From: JAFGIT01 sp016929465 [NCBI: Candidatus Coatesbacteria bacterium]
Lineage (GTDB): Bacteria > B130-G9
Assembly: GCA_016929465.1 (NCBI GenBank)
Contig: JAFGIT010000019.1
Span: 1-5,414 of the forward strand
Direction of reading: 5' to 3'
DNA: 5,414 bases
Positions 1 to 5,414 of the stretch are shown here, in pieces. Position numbers and translations under genes: made by a program. Position 1 is the stretch's first letter, and the number at the start of each line of letters is the position of its first letter. The notes beneath the pieces were generated by a model. That model made no database searches. It was not told the origin of the DNA and worked only from the letters and a program-made list of their open reading frames with translations.

Positions 1-21
1 AATGTTCCATAGGAAGAGAGT

Positions 22-40
22 AGAGGACTTCATGTCCTCT
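22..40. other. Small perfect stem-loop
   Basis: AGAGGAC at 22-28 is the exact reverse complement of GTCCTCT at 34-40, giving a 7-bp stem with a 5-base loop. No run of T follows on the plus strand, and none precedes it that would serve the minus strand, so it is not a standard Rho-independent terminator. It may be a 3' end or processing hairpin for an upstream gene, or chance. Confidence 0.3.
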
Positions 41-282
41 CAATCTGAGCCCCTCGCCCAGGGAAAAGGCTCGCTGCCCGCCTCCCGCGGAGGGATATGG
101 AAGTGACGGTATCAGCTCAGTAGTTATTATCAGAATCTTCGACAATGCCCCAAATGCCTCCTTTTAGTTAGGCCTATCTAGACAAGTATGTGGAATACTG
201 CCTGTATGTCAACAAAATATTGGGGCTGCGAGGGTGAATCAGGGGCAATTTAGATGGGAATTACTGGCCGGATATCGAACGG

Positions 283-311
283 TTGAACGCCATCCAGGCT
301 GTTGGTATATT
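283..311 (+). promoter_or_regulatory. Probable sigma-70-type promoter of the ligase gene
   Basis: TTGAAC at 283-288 (4 of 6 to TTGACA) is separated by exactly 17 bases from TATATT at 306-311 (5 of 6 to TATAAT). TG at 303-304, one base before the -10 box, makes it an extended -10. Transcription would start near 318 and leave a 5' leader of about 58 bases before the preferred GTG start at 376. The match is good for a promoter found by eye. It assumes that the host's housekeeping sigma factor reads the usual consensus. It overlaps the possible ORF remnant at 172-342, which would argue that the remnant is not a live gene. Confidence 0.45.
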
Positions 312-360
312 CGCCCCGGTTGAAATGCCGCAAATGATTTGAGCCGGTTCAATGTCGATT

Positions 361-366
361 AAGGAG
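361..366 (+). promoter_or_regulatory. Ribosome binding site that decides the ligase start
   Basis: AAGGAG at 361-366 lies 9 bases before GTG 376-378, which is in frame with the upstream ATG at 352. The ATG itself has no purine-rich Shine-Dalgarno sequence at a proper distance, and this site would lie inside its coding sequence. I therefore place the start at GTG 376, which shortens the protein by eight residues and removes nothing from the first membrane segment. Confidence 0.6.
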
Positions 367-375
367 ATTATCCGA

Positions 376-2445
376 GTGCTTCTGAATGACGCCACCAAAA
401 ATGAGACCACGAGGTTCGGCCTGGCTTTGAGCCTTCTGGCTATTCTTGCAGCCGGATTCATCTTTCCAGCGCTCGGCTGTCACTCTATCTCCGCCGACTT
501 CTCTTCTCCATCTCAAAGCGATTCGAAAGTAATCGACGTCGCAAAGGGCACGCTCAGGGGTGTTTCTGATGGCGTCCTTGTCATCGAGCCGGATGCAGAA
601 AGTGCCGTCATCGAATTCTCGTGGAGACCGGGTGAATTCTCGGCGGAATGGCGGCCGATTATCGACCTCGGGGTGTCATTTTCCGACATCGAGAAACATG
701 AGGTGCTCATCCTTTGGCGTGGCCAGGGGCAACAATTCGCGCCCGAAAGGAGTGTTGGCGGCACCTTCAACTTGAAGTACGCCGCCGGCCTCTATATCAG
801 ACAGCAGCTGACGATGAATCTCGCCGGCAATCCCAATTGGCAAGGAAAGATTGCTGAGATCAAGGTAGTTCTGCCGGCACTCTCCAAACCAGTCGGTATC
901 GACTTCATCCGTTTCACCGATTCTCAACTGCTTTCGTTGCTCATGCCGCACAGGAAGTGGCTTGGATTGGATAAACGAGTTTTCCTGGGCTATCTGCCGG
1001 CTCTCTTGGTCCTGATACTTGGGGCATTCAATGTGGCATCTGCACTACGAAGACGGGATGGCAGAGAGGCAGGCTGGCCTCCGGCCGGGCGAAGTGCAGA
1101 CATATCCCGTAAGGTGCTGTTTGGGGGGCTTTGTCTCGTCTTCATCCTCAACGCGGTCTTCCCGTTCGACTTCTTCCCCTACCTGAAGTTCTTGCTGGGT
1201 GGCGTCCACATTCTGCTTCCTGAGACTCTACTGGCTCTTCTAATAATCCTTCTGGCGACGCTTCAGGGTCCTAAAACCTTCAGATTCACGCCGCTCGAGT
1301 GGTCGTTCATCGCTTACCTTGGAGCTGCGCTTCTCTCTCTTACAAATGCGCGGGCGATGGACCACGCCTTGCTCAGGATCGTATATTATCTCCTCCCCCC
1401 ACTCCTATTCATGGTTCTCGGGAGAGGTATCCTCAGGGAGGAGAACAGGCTAACCGTCTCCAGGCGATTCACGATCGCGGTTACTATCGCCGCCTTCTGG
1501 GTGGCCTTCCATGGGATGATGGAGGGCTTCTTCGATCACAACTACCTCTTCGATACTCTATACAGGGCATTTGCCCCTATATATGTCGAATACACCTTCG
1601 GCACCCCGATTGCTTCGTCATTCACCGACCCAAGCGTTCTTGGATCATTTATTGTCATGTGCATTCCTCTCGCCTTGTTCTTCGCCAGATATGAGAAGCA
1701 GAATAGGATGCTGCGTCTTTTCGGAATTGTCTCCCTGGTCGTGCTTGGCTTCAGTTTTGCCTACTCCTGTTCGTACGGGAGTCTGGTCGCGCTGGTGGTT
1801 GCGCTCGCCCTATATTTCTTGCGCAGACAGAAGCGGCTTATCATCGGGCTCTGCATTGCTGGCGCCGTGGCGGGAATCGTGGCGGCGATAGTCGTGACGC
1901 CGCAATACAAGCAGTACCTCGCTGACGTGGAGGAGGTCGATCGACTCGTTCGTGAAGGTAATCTCAATCAGGACGAGATAGTCGAACTCGCGGGGTCGAA
2001 GCTGGACCATACCCTTCTCTATTCAGTGAACCAGCGGGTTGACGGCGCTATCAGCGCCCTCAGGATGCTCCGTGACCATCCGCTCTGCGGGATCGGGATC
2101 GGGAATTTCGAGCCATATTTCGACGATTACTACCAGAAGAATCCGGAGGCGCTTCGTATATATAAGGTCCCCGACAACATCCTCTTCATGATCCTCGCTG
2201 AGACAGGGATACTGGGCCTTTTGACCTTCCTCATCTTCGTCGCCCTTGTCGTGAAGGCCTGCCTGAAGGTGCTCAAGGCGACAAGCAACGACCCTTACTG
2301 GAACAATTACGCTTGGGCAGTCTGCATCGCGATATTCGGCTTCGGCGTTAATTGCCTCGCTTATGATGGGATGTTCTGGTTCTCGCCGAGTTTTGCTTTC
2401 TGGGCGGTGCTCGGGATGTTCTTGCCGCTTGCGAAGAGGGATTGA
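376..2445 (+). CDS. O-antigen ligase/Wzy-like polysaccharide membrane protein with an N-terminal extracytoplasmic beta domain
   Basis: Likely joins or polymerises lipid-linked glycans on the outer face of the inner membrane (O-antigen ligase/Wzy_C superfamily). Residue numbers count from ATG 352; the preferred start is GTG 376 (residue 9, 689 aa). One membrane helix (about 22-42) is followed by a beta-rich domain (about 45-200). Its end, with WQGKIAEIKVVLP and GIDFIRF, resembles carbohydrate-binding jelly rolls. About 13 more helices follow. Basic clusters (RRR 233-235, RRQKR 491-495, KRD at the end) fit N-in, C-in topology, with a large periplasmic loop at 517-606. That loop carries the Wzy_C pattern QRVDGAISALRMLRDHPL then GIGIGNF (561-586), and PDNILF then ETGILGL (607-623). 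The usual His before Asn is Asp608. The gene stands alone with its own promoter and faces a convergent gene; no glycosyltransferases are in view, so ligase, polymerase or protein O-glycosylation roles remain open. Family assignment is fairly secure, the exact substrate unknown. Confidence 0.85.
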   Translation: MLLNDATKNETTRFGLALSLLAILAAGFIFPALGCHSISADFSSPSQSDSKVIDVAKGTLRGVSDGVLVIEPDAESAVIEFSWRPGEFSAEWRPIIDLGVSFSDIEKHEVLILWRGQGQQFAPERSVGGTFNLKYAAGLYIRQQLTMNLAGNPNWQGKIAEIKVVLPALSKPVGIDFIRFTDSQLLSLLMPHRKWLGLDKRVFLGYLPALLVLILGAFNVASALRRRDGREAGWPPAGRSADISRKVLFGGLCLVFILNAVFPFDFFPYLKFLLGGVHILLPETLLALLIILLATLQGPKTFRFTPLEWSFIAYLGAALLSLTNARAMDHALLRIVYYLLPPLLFMVLGRGILREENRLTVSRRFTIAVTIAAFWVAFHGMMEGFFDHNYLFDTLYRAFAPIYVEYTFGTPIASSFTDPSVLGSFIVMCIPLALFFARYEKQNRMLRLFGIVSLVVLGFSFAYSCSYGSLVALVVALALYFLRRQKRLIIGLCIAGAVAGIVAAIVVTPQYKQYLADVEEVDRLVREGNLNQDEIVELAGSKLDHTLLYSVNQRVDGAISALRMLRDHPLCGIGIGNFEPYFDDYYQKNPEALRIYKVPDNILFMILAETGILGLLTFLIFVALVVKACLKVLKATSNDPYWNNYAWAVCIAIFGFGVNCLAYDGMFWFSPSFAFWAVLGMFLPLAKRD

Positions 2446-2487
2446 GCGGTTAAGGCAAAGCCCTCGAGAGGTGCTTTCTGTCTTGAA

Positions 2488-2519
2488 TGGACATCATGGA
2501 CTGGATGGACTGAATGGAC
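2488..2519. repeat. Short tandem array, TGGAC every 9 bases
   Basis: TGGAC occurs at 2488, 2497, 2506 and 2515, exactly 9 bases apart, with variable four-base spacers (ATCA, TGGA, TGAA). The spacer GAA and flanking bases also recur 27 bases apart (TGAATGGAC at 2484 and 2511... with one base of context changed). It fills the gap between two convergent genes, after the ligase stop and before the ATPase stop. A period divisible by three keeps each frame regular, but no gene uses it. I recall similar TGGAC-rich intergenic arrays in some environmental bacterial genomes; I cannot check that here. No strong terminator is visible in the same gap. Confidence 0.65.
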
Positions 2520-2546
2520 GTTTGAGCCGACTATCCAGCTTGGATC

Positions 2547-4292
2547 TCAGTCATCCTCAGTTAATGGCCGGGCCTTCCTGGCTACTTCGACGATTGCGTC
2601 CAGGTTTTCTTTGATCTCATCTGATATCTTCTCGACAGGGACGAATTGGACGAGTTCGTGAAATGACCGCTTGGGCATATCATTGTATAGCCCGAGCTTC
2701 TCAAAGAAATTCTCGAAAAGTGGTGTCAGGAATTCGTCGCTGACCTTCATCTGACCATCCCACGGAGAACCCCTCTTCAGCGTCTTCATAGCATCAACAA
2801 GTGCGTCGATCTCGCCCTGCATGGCTTCCCTCAATTTCTGGACTTCTGTAGCCGCAAACAACTCGCCCAAGGCTTCTCGTCTCGCGATGCTCTCCGCGTA
2901 TCCTAGCAATGTCTCAGGATAGCATAGATAGCTCTCGATCTCCCTGAGGCTCCACATTAGCCATTTGAGATCACCATCATCGGATGGATTCTTGTCATGT
3001 CTGTCGAAGAGAGCTACCGCGCACAGATCGGGAAATGCATCCTTTAGCGGGGAAAAATGTCGGTAAACGCCAGCGGTTATGTCGGTTGTGTAATGGACGA
3101 AAGGTCGCTCGAGAACAGCGAGGACTTCCTTGTGATCCAGACGCCTAGCGAAAGCCCGCAGAATGTCGAGGTCCGTCTCGCCCTCCAAATATAGAGCCCA
3201 GCCGTTTTGCTCCGCGAGGTAGTATTGCTCGTAGCCAATTTCCCTGAGTGATTTGAGCGTCTCATCTCTGCGCTCAAGCAGCATTCGGTGAGGCCGGCCG
3301 ACGAAGGCCACGACCATGTCCTTTCCGGCAGCCTCGTTAAGAATGATCTCAGAGTGGCTTGCCACGATGATCTGATTGCCGTTCTCTTGCGCAGCATCAG
3401 CAAGAATCTGGTAAGTCTGTCTCTGCCGGAGCATCTCGAGATGAGCGTCGGGCTCGTCGAGCAGAAGCACTGATCCCGGATTGGCGAAGACATAAGCGAG
3501 AAGAAGCAACGTCTGCTGCAATCCCCTGCCGGATGATGACAGGTCCAGCTGTGTACCGCGTTCCCTATATGTCATCTTGACCTCACCTCTCTCTGAAATG
3601 TACTCCGGTGGATCAAGCTGACAGCCGAAGAGCCGGTCCATCTGCGCTAGCAGCCTTTCCCAATGCTCCTTCTTATCCGCATAGACCTTATAGCATAGGT
3701 TTCGCAGCACTTCGGCTGTTCTACCCTCTCCAATGCGGACATTGATAGCCCCTTCGTCGATTCTCGTCTCATTTGCCGCAAGGCCGGACATTGGGGGAAG
3801 AAAGGCGAATTTAATGCCCTGCAATCCATCTGGGACAGGCATCCTTCCCGAATCACCTTCGTCGGGCAGTCGCAATGGCCGGCAGTAGAACGATTCCTCG
3901 TTGGCGTAGTCGAACTCAAGCCCGCACAGCCACGTCTCGGCCCCCGAGAATCCCTCCACGACGATGTCGATCAGGACATTGCTGGTTCTTTGACCTTCAT
4001 CAGACCTTTGCACATTCCTCACGTGAAGGCCCCGCCAAAGCAACTTTGCAGTCGATACAGGCAAAGCGATCAAATCCTGTCTGTTGATCGTAATTCCTGG
4101 TCTTTTCTCCGGGGTCTTCTGCCCCTTCCTTTTCTCGATCCATCTTCTTAGACCTAATCCCCAGAGCGCAAGCGCTTGAAGAGCTGCGGTCTTGCCGGAA
4201 TTATTGGGCCCGATAAATACGACTGGATTGCCGAGCTCTATCTCGACGTTATCGAACCTCTTGAAGTTTCTGATGATGAGCTTAGTTAGCAC
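2547..4292 (-). CDS. OLD-like ABC ATPase with C-terminal Toprim-like nuclease domain
   Basis: Predicted cytoplasmic ATP-dependent nuclease, 581 aa, of the RecF/SMC-like AAA_15/AAA_21 ATPases fused to a Toprim-like domain. The ATPase half has the N-terminal strand LIIRNFKRF, Walker A GPNNSGKT (28-35), an ABC-type signature LSSSGRGLQQ (251-260), Walker B VLLLDEPDAHLE (275-286) and switch histidine in VASHSE (310-315). The C-terminal half opens with LYLEGETD (367-374), the Toprim Glu370/Asp374 pattern. LFDRHD (428-433) follows where DxD is expected, with one extra residue between the acids, then REIESYL (450-456) as in related Toprim/DUF4435-like proteins. GTG start at 4290-4292 follows GAGGTG by 7 bases. 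Family members include phage P2 OLD, GajA of Gabija and the ATPase/Toprim of PARIS, many of them antiviral. No GajB helicase, reverse transcriptase or separate AriB is in view. An upstream small membrane gene in the same direction may be its partner. Domain calls are strong; the biological role is inference. Confidence 0.9.
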   Translation of the reverse strand: MLTKLIIRNFKRFDNVEIELGNPVVFIGPNNSGKTAALQALALWGLGLRRWIEKRKGQKTPEKRPGITINRQDLIALPVSTAKLLWRGLHVRNVQRSDEGQRTSNVLIDIVVEGFSGAETWLCGLEFDYANEESFYCRPLRLPDEGDSGRMPVPDGLQGIKFAFLPPMSGLAANETRIDEGAINVRIGEGRTAEVLRNLCYKVYADKKEHWERLLAQMDRLFGCQLDPPEYISERGEVKMTYRERGTQLDLSSSGRGLQQTLLLLAYVFANPGSVLLLDEPDAHLEMLRQRQTYQILADAAQENGNQIIVASHSEIILNEAAGKDMVVAFVGRPHRMLLERRDETLKSLREIGYEQYYLAEQNGWALYLEGETDLDILRAFARRLDHKEVLAVLERPFVHYTTDITAGVYRHFSPLKDAFPDLCAVALFDRHDKNPSDDGDLKWLMWSLREIESYLCYPETLLGYAESIARREALGELFAATEVQKLREAMQGEIDALVDAMKTLKRGSPWDGQMKVSDEFLTPLFENFFEKLGLYNDMPKRSFHELVQFVPVEKISDEIKENLDAIVEVARKARPLTEDD

Positions 4293-4299
4293 AATAGAG

Positions 4300-4305
4300 C
4301 ACCTC
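4300..4305 (-). promoter_or_regulatory. Ribosome binding site of the ATPase-nuclease gene
   Basis: Read on the minus strand, GAGGTG lies 7 bases before GTG 4292-4290. It supports this non-ATG start, which also places the N-terminal beta strand of the ATPase fold right at the beginning of the protein as expected for the family. Confidence 0.6.
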
Positions 4306-4347
4306 GCCCAAGGCCATTAGAACATCTGTGTGATTATGATGATTGGG

Positions 4348-4375
4348 ATCATACTTCAAATGACAAATGCTGCAA
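4348..4375 (-). promoter_or_regulatory. Weak promoter candidate for the ATPase-nuclease gene
   Basis: On the minus strand TTGCAG (4375-4370) is followed after 16 bases by TATGAT (4353-4348). The -10 box matches 5 of 6 consensus bases, the -35 box only 3 of 6. It lies in the 102-base gap between the membrane protein gene and the ATPase gene and would let the ATPase be transcribed alone. I see no terminator in this gap, so read-through from the upstream gene is equally possible. Confidence 0.28.
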
Positions 4376-4394
4376 CCGACGGCTTGCTCAGATT

Positions 4395-5024
4395 TCAAAG
4401 CCCAATCTTCCCTATGCCGGGGACTATTTCTCGGGCGCGGTCCAGGCTGATCTCGGAGAATATGATCTTGCAGCTGGTTTCGTTGTCGAGGACATCCTGT
4501 ATCCTGAATTTCCCCTCGACGCTACGGTCCTTCCCCAAAGACGGGTCCCAGCCGTCGCTCCCATAGACATCGGCGACGTAATATGCGATCCCGGATATGC
4601 TCATCCCGGATTCTATGAGCGTATTGCCATCAAACCTCTCTGTGCGCTCACCTAAGACCGGGAAGTAACGAAGCTCTTCGACCTCATCCGAGAACCTGGA
4701 CCGTGGCTCAGGAATGCTCGTTGGCTTCAGTTTCAGTTTCACTCCGCCTTTGGTCTTGATCTTCAGCCCCCACTTGTCCAGCCCGACATTTCTCAATCCC
4801 CGGTTGGTAATCCGCACATAAGCGAGAAAGCCGTACCGACGGGTTGGCTGCCCATTCATCTCTCCGCCCGGAAGCGAGAACCACCACTGAAACCGTTTCG
4901 GCTCAACGGCTCTAACTTGCAGATTCGGTCGGTCGCGCCTCAAGCGCCAGAAGAGGATCGAACCATTGATTATCGCAAGAATAAGCGCTGAGAGGTGGGC
5001 GTAGTCTTTGATGACGATGGTCAT
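4395..5024 (-). CDS. Small single-span membrane protein of unknown function
   Basis: I do not recognise this 209-residue protein. It has one clear hydrophobic helix at about residues 9-27, directly followed by RLRRDRP. By the positive-inside rule this puts the short N-terminus outside and the remaining 180 residues in the cytoplasm. The soluble part looks beta-rich: FLAYVRITNRGLRNVGLDKW (66-85) has the V-x-I-T-N-x-G pattern of Ig-like or beta-sandwich domains, followed by a basic stretch KIKTKGGVKLKLK (88-100). No catalytic motif is visible. The start ATG at 5024-5022 is preceded by a strong Shine-Dalgarno site. The gene follows the flavoprotein gene by 49 bases and precedes the OLD-like ATPase gene by 102 bases on the same strand, so it could share a transcript with either. 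A role as membrane anchor or sensor for the ATPase is inference from position; a stand-alone hypothetical protein is equally possible. Confidence 0.8.
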   Translation of the reverse strand: MTIVIKDYAHLSALILAIINGSILFWRLRRDRPNLQVRAVEPKRFQWWFSLPGGEMNGQPTRRYGFLAYVRITNRGLRNVGLDKWGLKIKTKGGVKLKLKPTSIPEPRSRFSDEVEELRYFPVLGERTERFDGNTLIESGMSISGIAYYVADVYGSDGWDPSLGKDRSVEGKFRIQDVLDNETSCKIIFSEISLDRAREIVPGIGKIGL

Positions 5025-5027
5025 AAC

Positions 5028-5035
5028 TCATCTCC
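5028..5035 (-). promoter_or_regulatory. Ribosome binding site of the small membrane protein gene
   Basis: On the minus strand GGAGATGA ends three bases before the ATG; the GGAG core lies 7 bases upstream of the start codon. Seven of its eight bases agree with the anti-Shine-Dalgarno complement GGAGGTGA. This supports ATG 5024-5022 as the start and real translation of this otherwise unrecognised ORF. Confidence 0.6.
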
Positions 5036-5073
5036 GCACATGTCAGGAGAGCTTAGCATCTCAGGCCCGCCCG

Positions 5074-5414
5074 CTACTTGCTTTTCACCTTTTTCACCGC
5101 AACGTTACACGCGACAAGGATCGGATCCCAGACAGGCGCAAATGGCGGGGCATAGGCGAGGTCGAGGCGCGAGGTCTCCTCGATCGTCATGCGATTGAAC
5201 ATCGCGGTCGAGAGAACGTTCGTTCTGGCAAGCACACCGTCCTCACCGACGACCTGCCCGCCGAGAATCCTTCCGCCAACTCGTTCGAAGACGAGTTTGA
5301 CCCGGATCATCCTCGCTCCCGGACAATGCCCGGCTCTCGACCTGGGCGATACGACGACGGTGTCGTAATCGAGCCCGAGCTTTTTGGCCTCCTTCTCGGT
5401 TAGTCCGACCCGTC
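5074..5414 (-). CDS. C-terminal part of a CoA-disulfide reductase/NADH oxidase-like flavoprotein (partial)
   Basis: The right edge of the window cuts this gene, leaving the last 112 residues and a TAG stop at 5076-5074. The visible part is the C-terminal dimerisation domain of class I pyridine nucleotide-disulfide oxidoreductases. In order it shows GLTEKEAKKLG near the cut, PGA about 30 residues in, IRVKLVFERVGGRILGGQ then VVGEDG, then MTIEETSRLDLAYAPPFAPV followed by WDP. The L-x-L-A-Y-A-P-P-F-x-P-x-x-D-P block is typical of CoA-disulfide reductases, NADH oxidases and related NAD(P)H sulfur/polysulfide reductases; family members use FAD and NAD(P)H in the cytoplasm for redox or sulfur chemistry. 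The FAD and NAD motifs and the active-site cysteine lie outside the window, so the substrate cannot be told. The frame continues open beyond the internal ATG at 5310, which is not the start. It ends in a lysine-rich tail and is followed after 49 bases by the membrane protein gene. Confidence 0.88.
   Translation of the reverse strand, partial: RVGLTEKEAKKLGLDYDTVVVSPRSRAGHCPGARMIRVKLVFERVGGRILGGQVVGEDGVLARTNVLSTAMFNRMTIEETSRLDLAYAPPFAPVWDPILVACNVAVKKVKSK

Larger units (their letters stand above)
1..351. other. Left-hand region without a confident gene
   Basis: I can support no gene here. On the plus strand, frame 2 is open from the left edge to a TGA at 104-106 (34 codons). It could be the tail of a gene lying outside the window, but it is short and matches nothing I recognise. 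Frame 1 from 172 to 342 reads like protein but is broken by a TGA at 235-237. It ends at a TGA at 340-342, just before the ligase gene, in the ligase's frame. Several small inverted repeats sit between positions 22 and 94: a perfect 7-bp stem, and weaker pairings GAGCC 47-51 with GGCTC 68-72 and CCT 81-83 with AGG 91-93 around CCGCGG. None forms a fold I recognise as a riboswitch or RNA gene. The last 70 bases carry the probable promoter of the ligase gene. Confidence 0.5.

Noticed and set aside
466-480. Cys43 just after the first membrane helix of the ligase, considered as a lipobox
   Set aside because: The preceding residues are Ala-Leu-Gly rather than Leu-(Ala/Ser)-(Gly/Ala), and lipidation of a 14-helix protein with a retained N-terminal anchor would be unusual.
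1299-1891. Two plus-strand ORFs of 131 and 106 codons overlapping each other
   Set aside because: Both lie inside the ligase gene in other frames, begin with alternative codons, and have composition typical of shadow frames (Arg/Ser/Pro-rich).
2533-2545. ATCCA-GCT-TGGAT inverted repeat considered as a terminator between the convergent genes
   Set aside because: Only a 5-bp stem with a 3-base loop and no T-run on either strand; too weak to call.
2363-2614. An 83-codon plus-strand ORF spanning the convergent gap and reading through the TGGAC array
   Set aside because: It overlaps the ends of two real genes on opposite strands. The regular Gly-Leu-Asp/Asn pattern comes from the 9-base DNA repeat, and no ribosome binding site is apparent.
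3077-3493. A 138-codon minus-strand ORF within the ATPase-nuclease gene
   Set aside because: It overlaps the Walker B to Toprim region of the real protein in another frame and carries no motif.
2547-4292. A complete Gabija, PARIS or retron system
   Set aside because: No helicase, reverse transcriptase, ncRNA or separate Toprim/DUF4435 gene is visible beside the ATPase in this window. Only the general OLD-like assignment is supported.
5008-5403. A 131-codon plus-strand ORF at the right end
   Set aside because: It lies opposite the flavoprotein C-terminus, whose minus-strand translation has clear family motifs. The plus-strand product is low in hydrophobic residues, rich in Arg/Pro, and matches nothing.

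Overview
The window looks like bacterial chromosome of moderate GC, a little above 50% by eye. All three complete genes have recognisable Shine-Dalgarno sites, there are candidate sigma-70-type promoters, and two genes probably start with GTG. A polysaccharide ligase/polymerase-type membrane protein and a CoA-disulfide-reductase-like flavoprotein fit many free-living, often anaerobic, Gram-negative lineages. I cannot name a phylum from the sequence. No tRNA, rRNA, CRISPR array, insertion sequence or phage structural gene is visible.

Layout: (1) 1-351 holds no confident gene. It contains a small perfect stem-loop, a stretch that reads like a decayed or chance ORF with an in-frame TGA, and a good extended -10 promoter. 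(2) 376-2445, plus strand: a polytopic O-antigen ligase/Wzy-like protein with about 14 membrane segments. It carries an extra extracytoplasmic beta-rich domain of about 150 residues between its first and second membrane segments. (3) 2446-2546: the junction between two convergent genes, with a short array in which TGGAC recurs exactly every 9 bases. (4) 2547-4292, minus strand: a RecF/OLD-type ABC ATPase fused to a C-terminal Toprim-like nuclease domain. (5) 4395-5024, minus strand: a small single-span membrane protein of unknown function, whose soluble domain is predicted to lie in the cytoplasm. (6) 5074 to the right edge, minus strand: the C-terminal 112 residues of an FAD/NAD(P)-dependent pyridine nucleotide-disulfide oxidoreductase of the CoA-disulfide reductase/NADH oxidase type.

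How they may work together: the ligase gene appears to be a stand-alone transcription unit for cell-surface or secreted polysaccharide. The three minus-strand genes run in one direction with gaps of 49 and 102 bases and may be partly co-transcribed, although the ATPase gene also has a weak promoter candidate of its own. OLD-type ATPase-Toprim proteins are often antiviral effectors (OLD, GajA, the PARIS ATPase/Toprim pair, retron-associated OLD). The most interesting reading is therefore that the small membrane protein and the ATPase-nuclease form a compact, possibly undescribed two-gene defence module. That is inference from gene order and domain type only. The flavoprotein looks like ordinary redox metabolism.
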